DNA of 60,830 nt from Anaerolineae bacterium (lineage in GTDB: Bacteria > Chloroflexota > Anaerolineae > J102). The notes under the pieces were generated by a model. It was not told the DNA's origin. It worked only from the letters and a program-made list of their open reading frames with translations, and made no database searches. Each line of letters begins with the position of its first letter. Within the stretch, counting starts at the first letter, position 1. A program made the position numbers and the translations under genes. This document shows, in pieces, positions 52,826 through 60,399 of the stretch. The stretch spans positions 1-60,830 of the forward strand of contig JALXCB010000086.1 of the NCBI GenBank assembly GCA_026991225.1, in the 5' to 3' direction.

Positions 52826-54136
52826 ATGACCGTTTCTTCCAGGCCTGCAAAGATGAACTGGGGCTACACCTTCGTCGTGGGGTTTGGTTTCTTCGGCATC
52901 TCCATCATCTGGCCCATCTTCAACTCCCTCATCCCGCCCATGCTGGAAGACCTGGGGCTGGCCGCAGGCGTCATCGGCTTCATCATGACCTGGGACAATA
53001 TCATCAACATGTTCCTGCAGCCCTGGGTGGGCGAGAAAAGCGACCGCACCTGGACCCGATTCGGGCGGCGCAAGCCCTGGATCATGCTGGGCGCGCCCCT
53101 GGCCGCTGTGTTCTTCATGCTCATTCCCTTCGTGCGGGAGAACGCCTTTCTCATTGCCCTGGCCATTCTGGGCACGAACCTGGGCATGGCGCTGTTCCGA
53201 TCGCCCACCATCGCCTTTCTGGGCGATCTCTTCCCCTCGGAACAGCGCAGCAAGGCCAACGGCGTCATCAATTTCATGGGCGGCCTGGGAGGCGCGGTGG
53301 CGCTGTTCGGGGGCGGCGCATTGTACAAGATGGGCGCGCCCCTGCCTTTCATTGTAGGCGCGGGCGTCATGCTCATCGCTATGATCATCGTGCTGATATT
53401 CGTGCATGAGCCCAAGGAGACGGAACAGGCCCCGGCCCAGGAATCGGCCGGGCTGATCGCCAATCTGAAGGAAGTCTGGAACAGCTCCGACCGCCGGGGT
53501 TTGACCATTCTGCTGGCTATCCTCTTCTGGTTCGTGGGCTGGAATGCGATGGAAGCCTTTTTCACTATCTACGCCCGGAATGTGCTGGGCGTGGACCCAG
53601 GTACGGGGACGCAGATGCTGACCGCGTTCGCGGCCATGCTCATCCTCTTCGCCATCCCCAGCGGGTTCATCGCCACCAAATTCGGGCGCAAGCGCACGAT
53701 TTTGGTGGGGCTTGGCGGCATGTTAGCCGGGTTGGTTGTGGGCTTCTTCATCCGCGACGCCAAAATGATGCTGGCTTTGCTTGCGATCATGGGCGCTTTC
53801 TGGGCCCTGGTGAATATCAACTCCCTGCCCATCGTCTACGATGTAGGCGGCGAGGAGCGCATCGGCGCTTACACCGGGCTGTATTATTTCTCCTCCTCCC
53901 TGGCCGCGATCTCGGGCCCCATCCTGGCCGGAATTCTCATCGACTTCACGGACTCCCGGATTCAGCAGGGCGAGTACATTCTGTCCTTCCATTTCGGTCC
54001 CATTCAAGGCTGGATTCTCATCGAACTCACTGGCTATGCCATTATCTGGCTGTTCAGCGCCTTCTTCATGCTCCTGGCCTTCCTCACCATGCTTCGCCTC
54101 CACGAAACGCCGATCCCATCCCAATCCCAATCCTAA
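52826..54136 (+). CDS. MFS transporter (SLC45/GPH-like)
   Basis: 436 residues with 12 hydrophobic segments. The opening MNWGYTFVVGFGFFGISIIW and the first intracellular loop (WVGEKSDRTWTRFGRRKPWI) match the SLC45/glycoside-pentoside-hexuronide-like group of sugar transporters; the second half has FIATKFGRKRTILVG. The substrate is probably a sugar but is not proven. The C-terminal PIPSQSQS and the TAA stop come from an AATCCC repeat tract. It is preceded by a family B repeat and followed by another repeat. Confidence 0.85.
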   Translation: MTVSSRPAKMNWGYTFVVGFGFFGISIIWPIFNSLIPPMLEDLGLAAGVIGFIMTWDNIINMFLQPWVGEKSDRTWTRFGRRKPWIMLGAPLAAVFFMLIPFVRENAFLIALAILGTNLGMALFRSPTIAFLGDLFPSEQRSKANGVINFMGGLGGAVALFGGGALYKMGAPLPFIVGAGVMLIAMIIVLIFVHEPKETEQAPAQESAGLIANLKEVWNSSDRRGLTILLAILFWFVGWNAMEAFFTIYARNVLGVDPGTGTQMLTAFAAMLILFAIPSGFIATKFGRKRTILVGLGGMLAGLVVGFFIRDAKMMLALLAIMGAFWALVNINSLPIVYDVGGEERIGAYTGLYYFSSSLAAISGPILAGILIDFTDSRIQQGEYILSFHFGPIQGWILIELTGYAIIWLFSAFFMLLAFLTMLRLHETPIPSQSQS

Positions 54137-54460
54137 TCCTAACTCAGCCAAGCCAGCGCCAAAAGAAACACAGAGTAGCACGGAGAAATTACAGAGGGCA
54201 CAGAGGAAAAATGATCAATGAATCTCTGCGAACTCTGAGTAACCTTTAGCTCGCCAGGCCTAAAATGGTAACTACTAAGGTATCGTTACCACTTTTTGCC
54301 ACGAAGACACGAAGAAAAGCGAAGGCACGACGTATTCTTCATTATTTTTCCTTCGTGTCTTCGAAAAACTTCGAGCCTTCGTGGCTTTTGGCGGTCTAAA
54401 GTCAAGTACGTTGGCAGTTACCCAAAAAGTCACAAATAAGACGCTGATCCTGATCCCATC
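54137..54460. repeat. repeat-filled gap with MITE-like family B, copy 3 (54268-54421)
   Basis: After the AATCCTAATCC tract (54117-54142) come ACACAGAGTAGCACGGAG-type units, then the family B element in reversed orientation: GTAACTACTAAGGT at 54268 and TTGGCAGTTAC at 54421. It is more diverged inside (GAAGACACGAAGAAAAGCGA, CTTCGTGTCTTCG). No gene in this 324-bp gap. Confidence 0.65.
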
Positions 54461-55294
54461 ATGACCAAATCCCGCATCACTACTGCCCTTTGGGGCTTGC
54501 TCGTTATCATTCTCGGCATCGCCGCGCTGGCGTACAACTTCGGCGCGCTGGACGATTACAAACTCATCACCGCCTACGTCGTGGCCGCGCTGCTGGCGGT
54601 TCTGGGAGCGGCCTTCCTCCTGGCCCTGGCCTTTCAGCGCGACCAGTGGTTTTATGTCATTCCGGGCTTCAGTTTCCTCAGCCTGAGCGGCATCGTCTAT
54701 CTCACCACGTTGGACGCCATCCGGCCCGAATGGCTGGGCGCGCTCTTCCTGGGCGGCATCGCCCTAGGCTTCGTGATCGTCTTTCTTCAAGACCGGCGGG
54801 AGCGCTGGTGGGCGTTGTTGCAGGCGGAGACCATTCTGCTCATGGCGCTGCTGGGTCTGGGCCTGGGCATCCCTCAGGGCAGCGAAAAGCTGGTGGGGAC
54901 GCTGTTATTCGGGGGTTTTGCCGCCAGTTTCTTCCTGGTATGGCTGTTCAGCCGCGACCGGGGTCGGCTGCTGTGGGCGTTGATCCTGGCCGGGGTGCTG
55001 GCCATCTTCGCGGCCATCATCTTCACCTCGGGCCAAAGCCAGATGCTTCTGCTGCTCTGGCCCGGTCTGCTGCTCATCATCGGCCTTTTCCTGGTGGCCC
55101 GCGTCTTCTCCGGCGGCAAACAGCCGTCCTCCGCCGTAGATATCGAGACGGTCAGGCCCACGGAGCCTCGCCCCGCAGATGACGACGCCGAGCCCGCCCG
55201 CGTCATCATCCCCACGTCCTCCTCATCCCGAACCGACCTGGAGGTCATCGAGCCGGAAGAAGTGAACGGAGACGAGGAAGGTGCTCGAAGTTAG
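54461..55294 (+). CDS. hypothetical integral membrane protein
   Basis: 277 residues with about seven hydrophobic segments (ALWGLLVIILGIAALAYNF, ... LLLLWPGLLLIIGLFLVARV) followed by a soluble, acidic, Pro/Thr/Ser-rich tail of about 60 residues (TVRPTEPRPADDDAEPARV). The architecture resembles small LiaF/DUF5668-like membrane proteins, but I cannot name a family. Its stop codon overlaps the start of a family A repeat. Confidence 0.7.
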   Translation: MTKSRITTALWGLLVIILGIAALAYNFGALDDYKLITAYVVAALLAVLGAAFLLALAFQRDQWFYVIPGFSFLSLSGIVYLTTLDAIRPEWLGALFLGGIALGFVIVFLQDRRERWWALLQAETILLMALLGLGLGIPQGSEKLVGTLLFGGFAASFFLVWLFSRDRGRLLWALILAGVLAIFAAIIFTSGQSQMLLLLWPGLLLIIGLFLVARVFSGGKQPSSAVDIETVRPTEPRPADDDAEPARVIIPTSSSSRTDLEVIEPEEVNGDEEGARS

Positions 55295-55527
55295 AGGCTG
55301 TTATGCACTTTGCTGCCCCCAAAGGTCAGCTTCACCGCATCAGACCGTTGGAATTCGCCGCAGATAACGCGGATGAAGCAGATTTTCGCGGATTTTTTCA
55401 AAAGGATGGCATCTTTTTCAGTAACGATCCGTGTGTATCCGTCGCATCAGCATCATCCGCGGCGAATTGAAACGCACGTCATCCACAAACTTGCATCAAA
55501 TTAGCGATAAGTTCATAACAGACTCTA
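55292..55527. repeat. MITE-like repeat, family A, copy 2
   Basis: 236 bp, inverted relative to 9351-9588. Ends TAGAGGCTGTTATGCACTTT and AAGTTCATAACAGACTCTA. It overlaps the last codon of the membrane protein gene and lies directly after the BMC operon's last gene on the other strand, so it forms the 3' boundary of both. Confidence 0.7.
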
Positions 55528-55534
55528 GAGGGCG

Positions 55535-55810
55535 TCAGTCCCCACGCAATTCCACCGAATCGAGCACGCCCACGATGAGAGAGATGACGGGCGCGTGGGG
55601 ATCGTTCAACACGTCGCGGGCCCCGCTGCCCTCCTGATTCACCAGCACCACGTCCCCGATCCCGGCGTGGGCCAGGTCCAGCGCCACAAAATCGCGCGGG
55701 TCTTCCTGCCCCGTCGCGTGCATGGGTTGCACGATGAGGAGCTTGTAATGATGAATGGAGGGGTGTTTGACGGTGGAGACCACCGATCCGACGACACGGG
55801 CGATGAGCAT
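55535..55810 (-). CDS. BMC vertex (pentamer) protein, EutN/CcmL family, copy 1
   Basis: 91 residues (MLIARVVGSVVSTVKHPSIH...). The EutN/CcmL barrel forms pentamers that cap the vertices of bacterial microcompartments. Motifs GKLLIVQP-like KLLIVQPMH, FVALDLAHAGIGDVVLVNQE and GARDVLN are conserved. I chose the internal ATG at 55810, since residues before it derive from the CAGTGATCAG repeat. It is the last gene of the BMC operon. Confidence 0.93.
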   Translation of the reverse strand: MLIARVVGSVVSTVKHPSIHHYKLLIVQPMHATGQEDPRDFVALDLAHAGIGDVVLVNQEGSGARDVLNDPHAPVISLIVGVLDSVELRGD

Positions 55811-56022
55811 GAGGTGGTAAAAGGCAGTAATCAGTGAGCAGTGTTCAGTAATCAGTGCGGCCACGCTGGCGCGGGAAGCCATGCACGTAATGAGTAATGC
55901 GTGATGCGTAATGTCCTCACGGATTACGGATTACGCATCACGTCCGTGGCAGACTCGCTCAACGTGGGCTTCGAGTTGCTTTTGCAAACAAACGCATCGC
56001 TATTTCCCAAGCAAAGCAGCGT
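55811..56022. repeat. repeat inside the BMC operon
   Basis: AGTAATCAGTGAGCAGTGTTCAGT repeats (55828-55856), then the composite unit GGCGCGGGAAGCC with inverted GTAATGCGTGATGCGTAATG and ACGGATTACGCATCACG, ending AAACAAACGCATCGCTATTT. It lies between the two EutN genes. Confidence 0.65.
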
Positions 56023-56334
56023 TCAGAACCGATTCTCGCCCGGGCGCAGTTCGAAATCGAAGTCGCGTTGGGCGAGGTCGACGCGGTCGACGATGGCGAT
56101 CACCGCCAGGTCGAGGGGCATCTCGGGAACGTAATAGGCGATGGCCGCTTCGCGCTTGCGGGCCATGAGCACAATGTCGCCCACGCCCGCCTGGGCCATG
56201 TCCACGGCCACCGCGGGTCTTCCCACCGGCTGCAACGCCTTGTTGAGTTGCTGCACCACCAGCAGCTTCGCGCCCTCCAGGCCCGGATATTTGCGCGTGG
56301 CCACGGCGGAGCCAATCACCCGTCCGAAAACCAT
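56023..56334 (-). CDS. BMC vertex protein, EutN/CcmL family, copy 2
   Basis: 103 residues (MVFGRVIGSAVATRKYPGLE...). The same fold as copy 1 (AKLLVVQQLN, VAVDMAQAGVGDIVLMARKR) with a divergent C-terminus. Two EutN paralogs in one operon suggest mixed or alternative vertices. Its ATG shares one base with the stop of the 96-aa gene (TGATG). Confidence 0.92.
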   Translation of the reverse strand: MVFGRVIGSAVATRKYPGLEGAKLLVVQQLNKALQPVGRPAVAVDMAQAGVGDIVLMARKREAAIAYYVPEMPLDLAVIAIVDRVDLAQRDFDFELRPGENRF

Positions 56335-56624
56335 CAGCCCTCCCCCCCCAACGTCTTCAACACGCCCGCGATGATCGCGTCCAGGCCGTCGGGCTCCGCG
56401 CCCATCCGGGCGATGACCGCGGCCCGCACCTGGGCATGGAGATCGGGTTCAGAAGGCTGCTCGGAGGCGGACGATTCCTCCGATGAGGCGGAGACCAGAT
56501 GCACGCCCAATCGCTGGGCCGTCTCCCGCGCGAGGTCGGTAACCCGCACGCCCGAATCCAGCGCCAGCGTCTTCTCGCCGCGGGCTGCGACGTCGAGGAT
56601 GTCCTGTTCGGTAAGATAACGCAT
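56334..56624 (-). CDS. small BMC-associated protein: N-terminal module plus C-terminal helix
   Basis: 96 residues. Residues 1-45 (RYLTEQDILDVAARGEKTLA then LARETAQRLGVHLV) are the same module found at the N-termini of the EutQ-like, EutT-like and 165-aa proteins of this operon. A Ser/Glu-rich linker follows, then helices (LHAQVRAAVIARMG, LDAIIAGVLKTLGG) that resemble encapsulation peptides. There is no enzymatic domain, so a role as adaptor or scaffold between cargo and shell is possible. It is tightly packed between BMC-T (4 nt) and EutN copy 2 (1-nt overlap). Inference only. Confidence 0.75.
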   Translation of the reverse strand: MRYLTEQDILDVAARGEKTLALDSGVRVTDLARETAQRLGVHLVSASSEESSASEQPSEPDLHAQVRAAVIARMGAEPDGLDAIIAGVLKTLGGEG

Positions 56625-56628
56625 GACG

Positions 56629-57255
56629 TTACGCCTCCTTGCCATCGATGGCTTCGATGGCGGCCACCGCGGCGTCTCGGGCAGCGAGGATATCGGCCTC
56701 GGTTCCGGCCATCCACATGCGCCCGAACCGCCCCACGCCGCTGACGTGCATCAAATTCACGGGCGCGGCCTTCTCCGCCTCGTTGGCGGCCAGGTTGATA
56801 TAGGCGGCCGGGGCCAGCTCCAGCACGAGCATGGTTTGGCCGGGCACCAGCATCATGCCCCGGATGGTGCGGTTCACGAGCTGAGCCTGATAGGGATCGA
56901 CGTTGGTAATGACCTGGATGGAGGCAATCTTAGGCTTGACCCGATCCTCCACCTTCAGACCCAGCCTGTCCAGCACGATTTCGCCCGCACGCAGCACGTC
57001 GGCCTGGGAGAAAGAATGCACTTCGAACATGCCGAACTCCCGCTCGACGATCTGGGCTCCGGGCCGCACGTTCGTCCCCTTCACGGCCACGTCGATCATG
57101 CGGAAGACCCAGTTGCCAGGCGACATCTCGATGTAAAGCGCGGCCATGCCCTCCACCACCAGATCTCCCAGGGTAATCGTGCCGACGAAGGCCGCGAACT
57201 GGGGCTGCATGCGGTCGAGATAGCAATAGGTGCGGAGCTGGAATTGGTCGGACAT
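56629..57255 (-). CDS. tandem-domain BMC shell protein (BMC-T)
   Basis: 208 residues containing two BMC domains, about 1-105 and 106-208, each with the RTYCYLDRMQPQFAAFVGT-like or NVDPYQAQLVNRTIRGMML-like opening and a central pore loop (GTNVRPGAQIV; HVSGVGRFGR). The order of elements looks permuted, like CsoS1D-type trimers that can stack and gate a large pore. Such trimers form part of the shell facets. The start at 57255 was chosen because the upstream in-frame sequence is repeat. Confidence 0.9.
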   Translation of the reverse strand: MSDQFQLRTYCYLDRMQPQFAAFVGTITLGDLVVEGMAALYIEMSPGNWVFRMIDVAVKGTNVRPGAQIVEREFGMFEVHSFSQADVLRAGEIVLDRLGLKVEDRVKPKIASIQVITNVDPYQAQLVNRTIRGMMLVPGQTMLVLELAPAAYINLAANEAEKAAPVNLMHVSGVGRFGRMWMAGTEADILAARDAAVAAIEAIDGKEA

Positions 57256-57410
57256 GGTGAGAGGATCAGGATTGGGATTGAGGATTGCCGGGACAAGGTT
57301 GGGCGAGGGTGCAACGGGCGTGATGCGTACTCCGTAATCCGTGAGGACATTACGCATCACGCATTACGTGACTGGTTTCCCGCGCCGACCTGGCCGCGAG
57401 ACACTTTCGT
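57256..57410. repeat. repeat inside the BMC operon
   Basis: A GGATTGGGATTGAGGATTG tract (57268-57289), then CAAGGTTGGGCGAGGGTGC, GTGATGCGTACTCCGTAATC and the inverted TTACGCATCACGCATTACG, ending GTTTCCCGCGCC. It is an inverted copy of the composite family, between EutJ-like and BMC-T genes. Confidence 0.65.
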
Positions 57411-58247
57411 TTATGTCAGCGAACCATCGCCCGCGCCGTCTTCATGCAGCATGGCGATGCCGATGGGGGTGACAAACATGGGGCGGCTGGGAGCGGTGGT
57501 GGGGATGCCGGTGACGTCGGCCACCACGTCGGTAAAGCCGGGGAAGGCGGCCGCGCCGCCCACCAGAACGATGCCCGGCACGTCGAGGCCGCGCAGATGG
57601 CGCTGGATGATGGTCGCCACCTTTTCCATGACGGGGCGAATCAGGGGGAAGAGCGCGGGCTGGGCCGCGGGGTCCAGCTTGAGGGCTTCGGCCTGCTCGA
57701 AGGAAATGCCTTTGGCCCCGGCAATGACCAGGGTGAAGTGGGTTCCGCCCGTGGGCTCGTCCGCGGTGTAGACAACCTGACCATTTTCGATGACCGCGAT
57801 GCCGGTGCTGCCGCCACCCACGTCCACCACCGCGCCATTTTCCACGCCCAGCAGGGCGTTGGCCGCGGTGGGTTCGTCGATGAGGCGGGTGCAGATCATG
57901 CCCGCGCCTTCCAGCACATAGCTCACGGCCTGGACTTCGGCCAGGGAGACGCCGGGAGGATAAGCGCTGGCGGCGGAGGTCAGCTCCACGCCCAGGCGGG
58001 ATTCGACATCGGCCTTGAGCTGTTTCACCAGATCGATGGCGCCCATGAAATCCACGACCACGCCATCGCGTACGACCTGGGCGAACTGATACGCAGCCGC
58101 CAGGGGCCGCCTGGCCCCGTCGAGGACCATGACCATGGTGTAGGCGGTGCCCAGATCGACGCCCACATGGAGCGAGCCTTGAAAATCGGACGCCCGCCGA
58201 CGGTGAACGGCCTCATCCGCGGCCGTCAGGATGGCTTCGACAGGCAT
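57411..58247 (-). CDS. eutJ: EutJ-like Hsp70/actin-fold chaperone of BMC
   Basis: 278 residues. The ATPase fold motifs are clear: phosphate-1 HVGVDLGTAYTMVMVLDG, phosphate-2 VVDVGGGSTGIAV, the connect region DEPTAANALLG and the adenosine motif VLVGGAAAFPG. EutJ/PduG-type chaperones act on BMC cargo; the exact client is unknown. Its ATG overlaps the upstream 165-aa gene by 22 nt. Usual EutJ length is about 280 residues. Confidence 0.9.
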   Translation of the reverse strand: MPVEAILTAADEAVHRRRASDFQGSLHVGVDLGTAYTMVMVLDGARRPLAAAYQFAQVVRDGVVVDFMGAIDLVKQLKADVESRLGVELTSAASAYPPGVSLAEVQAVSYVLEGAGMICTRLIDEPTAANALLGVENGAVVDVGGGSTGIAVIENGQVVYTADEPTGGTHFTLVIAGAKGISFEQAEALKLDPAAQPALFPLIRPVMEKVATIIQRHLRGLDVPGIVLVGGAAAFPGFTDVVADVTGIPTTAPSRPMFVTPIGIAMLHEDGAGDGSLT

Positions 58248-58723
58248 CGTTGAATCTCGGCCAGCGCCCACAGGATATCGTAGCGACGGTGGAGTGTGCG
58301 TGGACCATAGAGGCGGTGGGCCCAGATGATGAGAATGCGCAGGGGATCCAGCAACGCCCGGCGTTTCGTCCACGAGAAGCCATGGGCGGCCAGTTGCAGA
58401 TGCTTTGGCAGCATGACCGCAGGGCCATCCTCCGCGGCCTGGATGACGGCGTCCAGCAAATTGGCCAGCATGGGCGCGGGCGCCAGCGCCTTCCGGTAGT
58501 CGCGCAGGGCCTGGAGAAAGGCGGCGTGGGCTTCGTCGGCCCGAGGCCAGGTGTAGCCGGGCGGCACGTCGGGGCCGGTGGAGGCCGGACGCAGTTCCAT
58601 CCCCAGCTCCCGCGCCCGATCCCTGGCCAGGGGCGTCAGCCGGTCATCCGGTCGCAACGCCAGGCTGCGTTTGCCCCGGCGGGCCAGGTTGTCGATGTCG
58701 GTGGCGGTGAGGTAGGTGGGCAC
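58226..58723 (-). CDS. BMC-operon protein of unknown function with the shared N-terminal module
   Basis: 165 residues. Residues 2-45 (PTYLTATDIDNLARRGKRSL and TPLARDRARELGMEL) are the module shared with three neighbours. The C-terminal 110 residues (helical, with LANLLDAVIQAAEDGPAVML and LRILIIWAHRLYGPRTLHRR) match no family I know. The start is GTG. It overlaps EutJ by 22 nt and lies 47 nt after the EutT-like gene. Confidence 0.7.
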   Translation of the reverse strand: MPTYLTATDIDNLARRGKRSLALRPDDRLTPLARDRARELGMELRPASTGPDVPPGYTWPRADEAHAAFLQALRDYRKALAPAPMLANLLDAVIQAAEDGPAVMLPKHLQLAAHGFSWTKRRALLDPLRILIIWAHRLYGPRTLHRRYDILWALAEIQRCLSKPS

Positions 58724-58770
58724 GGTGGGGGGATGGAGTAATCAGTGTTCAGTGATCAGTAATCAGTGGC

Positions 58771-59586
58771 TCAGGGAATGCGCCAGCCGAGTTTTCCGGC
58801 TTTGAAGAGCAGTTCCAGGTAGTAGACGGCGCTGCTGAGCCGGTTCAAGGCCCGGACGAGGTCGGGCCGCGTGGGTTCGTACATGGGCGGCGGCGCGAAC
58901 GCGTCCAACGCGACCAGTTCGGCCTCCCGCACCTGCGCCCGCAGGTAGTTGAGCCAGTGCAGGATCTCGTGATCCTCCGGCCCGGGCGTCAGATGGGGGA
59001 TGCCGAGGGCGCGTTGGGGGTGATGGGTGGCTTCCCGCAGCGCGGCCTCGTCCAGACCGGCGATGACCAGGGGCGCGACCTCTCGTTCGTTGTACTCGGC
59101 GCTGACGATCTCCCGGCAATATGCAGCCAGCGTGTCGAGATGCCCGGCCAGTTCCGCCAGATTCCAGGCCCGGGCGCGAGCGGCGATGAGCTGCACCAGT
59201 CCCTGCACCGAGTCCATCTTCCCCCGAAAGCGGATGCGGGGGATATTTTTGGGCGCGAAATGGGTCGCGTCCAGTTGGGTCATGTGCTCGGGCTTGTCGT
59301 GGACGGGCTGGCCGCAAACCGGACATACGGGCCGCGGCCCGCTGAAGTTCACAGGAAACGCCGCGGGCCTGTCCCATCCCGGACGCTCTCGCTCCGGAAC
59401 CTGAGCCGCGGTCGGGGCTCCGCCGTCGCTCGCGGCGGGCGCATCCTCGACGATCTCCAATTCCCATTGATGGATGAAGTCCCGGGCCGAGGGTGAGAAG
59501 CGAGCGCCCGCGGGCACAGTGACCTTCATCCCCCGTCGGGGACGGCGGATGCGGTCGCGCAATTCAGCTTCGGTGATGATGGGCAT
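58771..59586 (-). CDS. eutT: EutT-like cobalamin adenosyltransferase
   Basis: 271 residues. N-terminal module (ITEAELRDRIRRPRRGMKVT; residues 1-46), a CPVCGQPV cysteine motif near residue 89, and KPEHMTQLDATHFAPKNIPR with IRFRGKMDSVQGLVQL, which are EutT landmarks. EutT makes adenosylcobalamin for B12-dependent BMC enzymes; no such enzyme is in the window. The start at 59586 is an ATG just before the module. It lies 20 nt after the EutQ-like gene. Confidence 0.88.
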   Translation of the reverse strand: MPIITEAELRDRIRRPRRGMKVTVPAGARFSPSARDFIHQWELEIVEDAPAASDGGAPTAAQVPERERPGWDRPAAFPVNFSGPRPVCPVCGQPVHDKPEHMTQLDATHFAPKNIPRIRFRGKMDSVQGLVQLIAARARAWNLAELAGHLDTLAAYCREIVSAEYNEREVAPLVIAGLDEAALREATHHPQRALGIPHLTPGPEDHEILHWLNYLRAQVREAELVALDAFAPPPMYEPTRPDLVRALNRLSSAVYYLELLFKAGKLGWRIP

Positions 59587-59606
59587 GGAGGGATGACGCC
59601 TGTTCG

Positions 59607-60278
59607 CTACCCGGACCAATCCGCGGGATAGGTGACGTAGAGGAATTTCGCCCAACTGGGCGTGGCGAACTGGATGCGGCTGCCTTTGGGGATGAAGATG
59701 ACGTCTCCGGGCAAACCGATGAGCGTTCCCTGGTCGGTGACGATATGCAGCTCCCCTTCGATGACGTATTCGATCTCATCATAATCCAGGGTCCATGGGA
59801 ATTCGCCCTGGTGCAGGGTCATGAACCCGGCGGCCATGGGCGAGCCATGCTCCGAAGTGATGACATCCTTGAGCCGCACGTCCATCTCGGGGCGGCCGAT
59901 ATCGAAGGGGAAAGGCTCCAGCTTCACCTCCCGGCCATTCACACGTCTTGGTTTGGGCGGGACGCGCGGGGGCGCTGGCGGGGCGCTGGTCCCCAGCACT
60001 TTCATCACGGCCGACCGCACCCGGGCCTCCAGATCATCCTCCGCGGGTTCGCCGGGCGCAGGGGATGAGGACGGCGCGGCGGGAGCGGCACGACGGGCGG
60101 CGCTCCAGGGCGGCAGATCGCGGTCTTCGTCGTCAGGATAGACGAGCTTCAAACCCAGTTCGCGCGCCCGGTCCCGGGCCAGGGGCGTGACGATATCGTC
60201 CCGGCCCAGAACCAGGGCGGTCTGGCCATCCTCATGCACCAGCCGTTCGATGATTTCGGCGGTGAAGAGTTGTTTCAT
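59607..60278 (-). CDS. eutQ: EutQ-like cupin protein of BMC
   Basis: 223 residues. Residues 1-45 are the shared module (KQLFTAEIIERLVHEDGQTA, then TPLARDRARELGLKL). A Pro/Ala/Ser linker follows, and then a possible encapsulation-like helix (LEARVRSAVMKVLG, about 82-96). A cupin domain (about 125-223) ends the protein: LHQGEFPWTLDYDEIEYVIE, GELHIVTDQGTLIGLPGDVI, FIPKGSRIQFA. EutQ proteins are linked to acetate metabolism and to BMC biogenesis. It is the second gene of the operon as seen in this window. Confidence 0.9.
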   Translation of the reverse strand: MKQLFTAEIIERLVHEDGQTALVLGRDDIVTPLARDRARELGLKLVYPDDEDRDLPPWSAARRAAPAAPSSSPAPGEPAEDDLEARVRSAVMKVLGTSAPPAPPRVPPKPRRVNGREVKLEPFPFDIGRPEMDVRLKDVITSEHGSPMAAGFMTLHQGEFPWTLDYDEIEYVIEGELHIVTDQGTLIGLPGDVIFIPKGSRIQFATPSWAKFLYVTYPADWSG

Positions 60279-60399
60279 AGAGGGATTTGGGGCAGCCACG
60301 AACGAAAATGAGGACACGGATTCACACGGCCTTCGGTCACAGATTTTTTGAATTATCCGTGTTTTTCTGTGTTCATCCGTGTTCTATTTTCGGAGCAGT
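60279..60399. repeat. repeat between BMC-H and EutQ-like genes
   Basis: GAGGACACGGATTCACACGG and inverted AATTATCCGTGTTTTTCTGT and CATCCGTGTTCTATTTTCGG. No gene. Confidence 0.55.
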
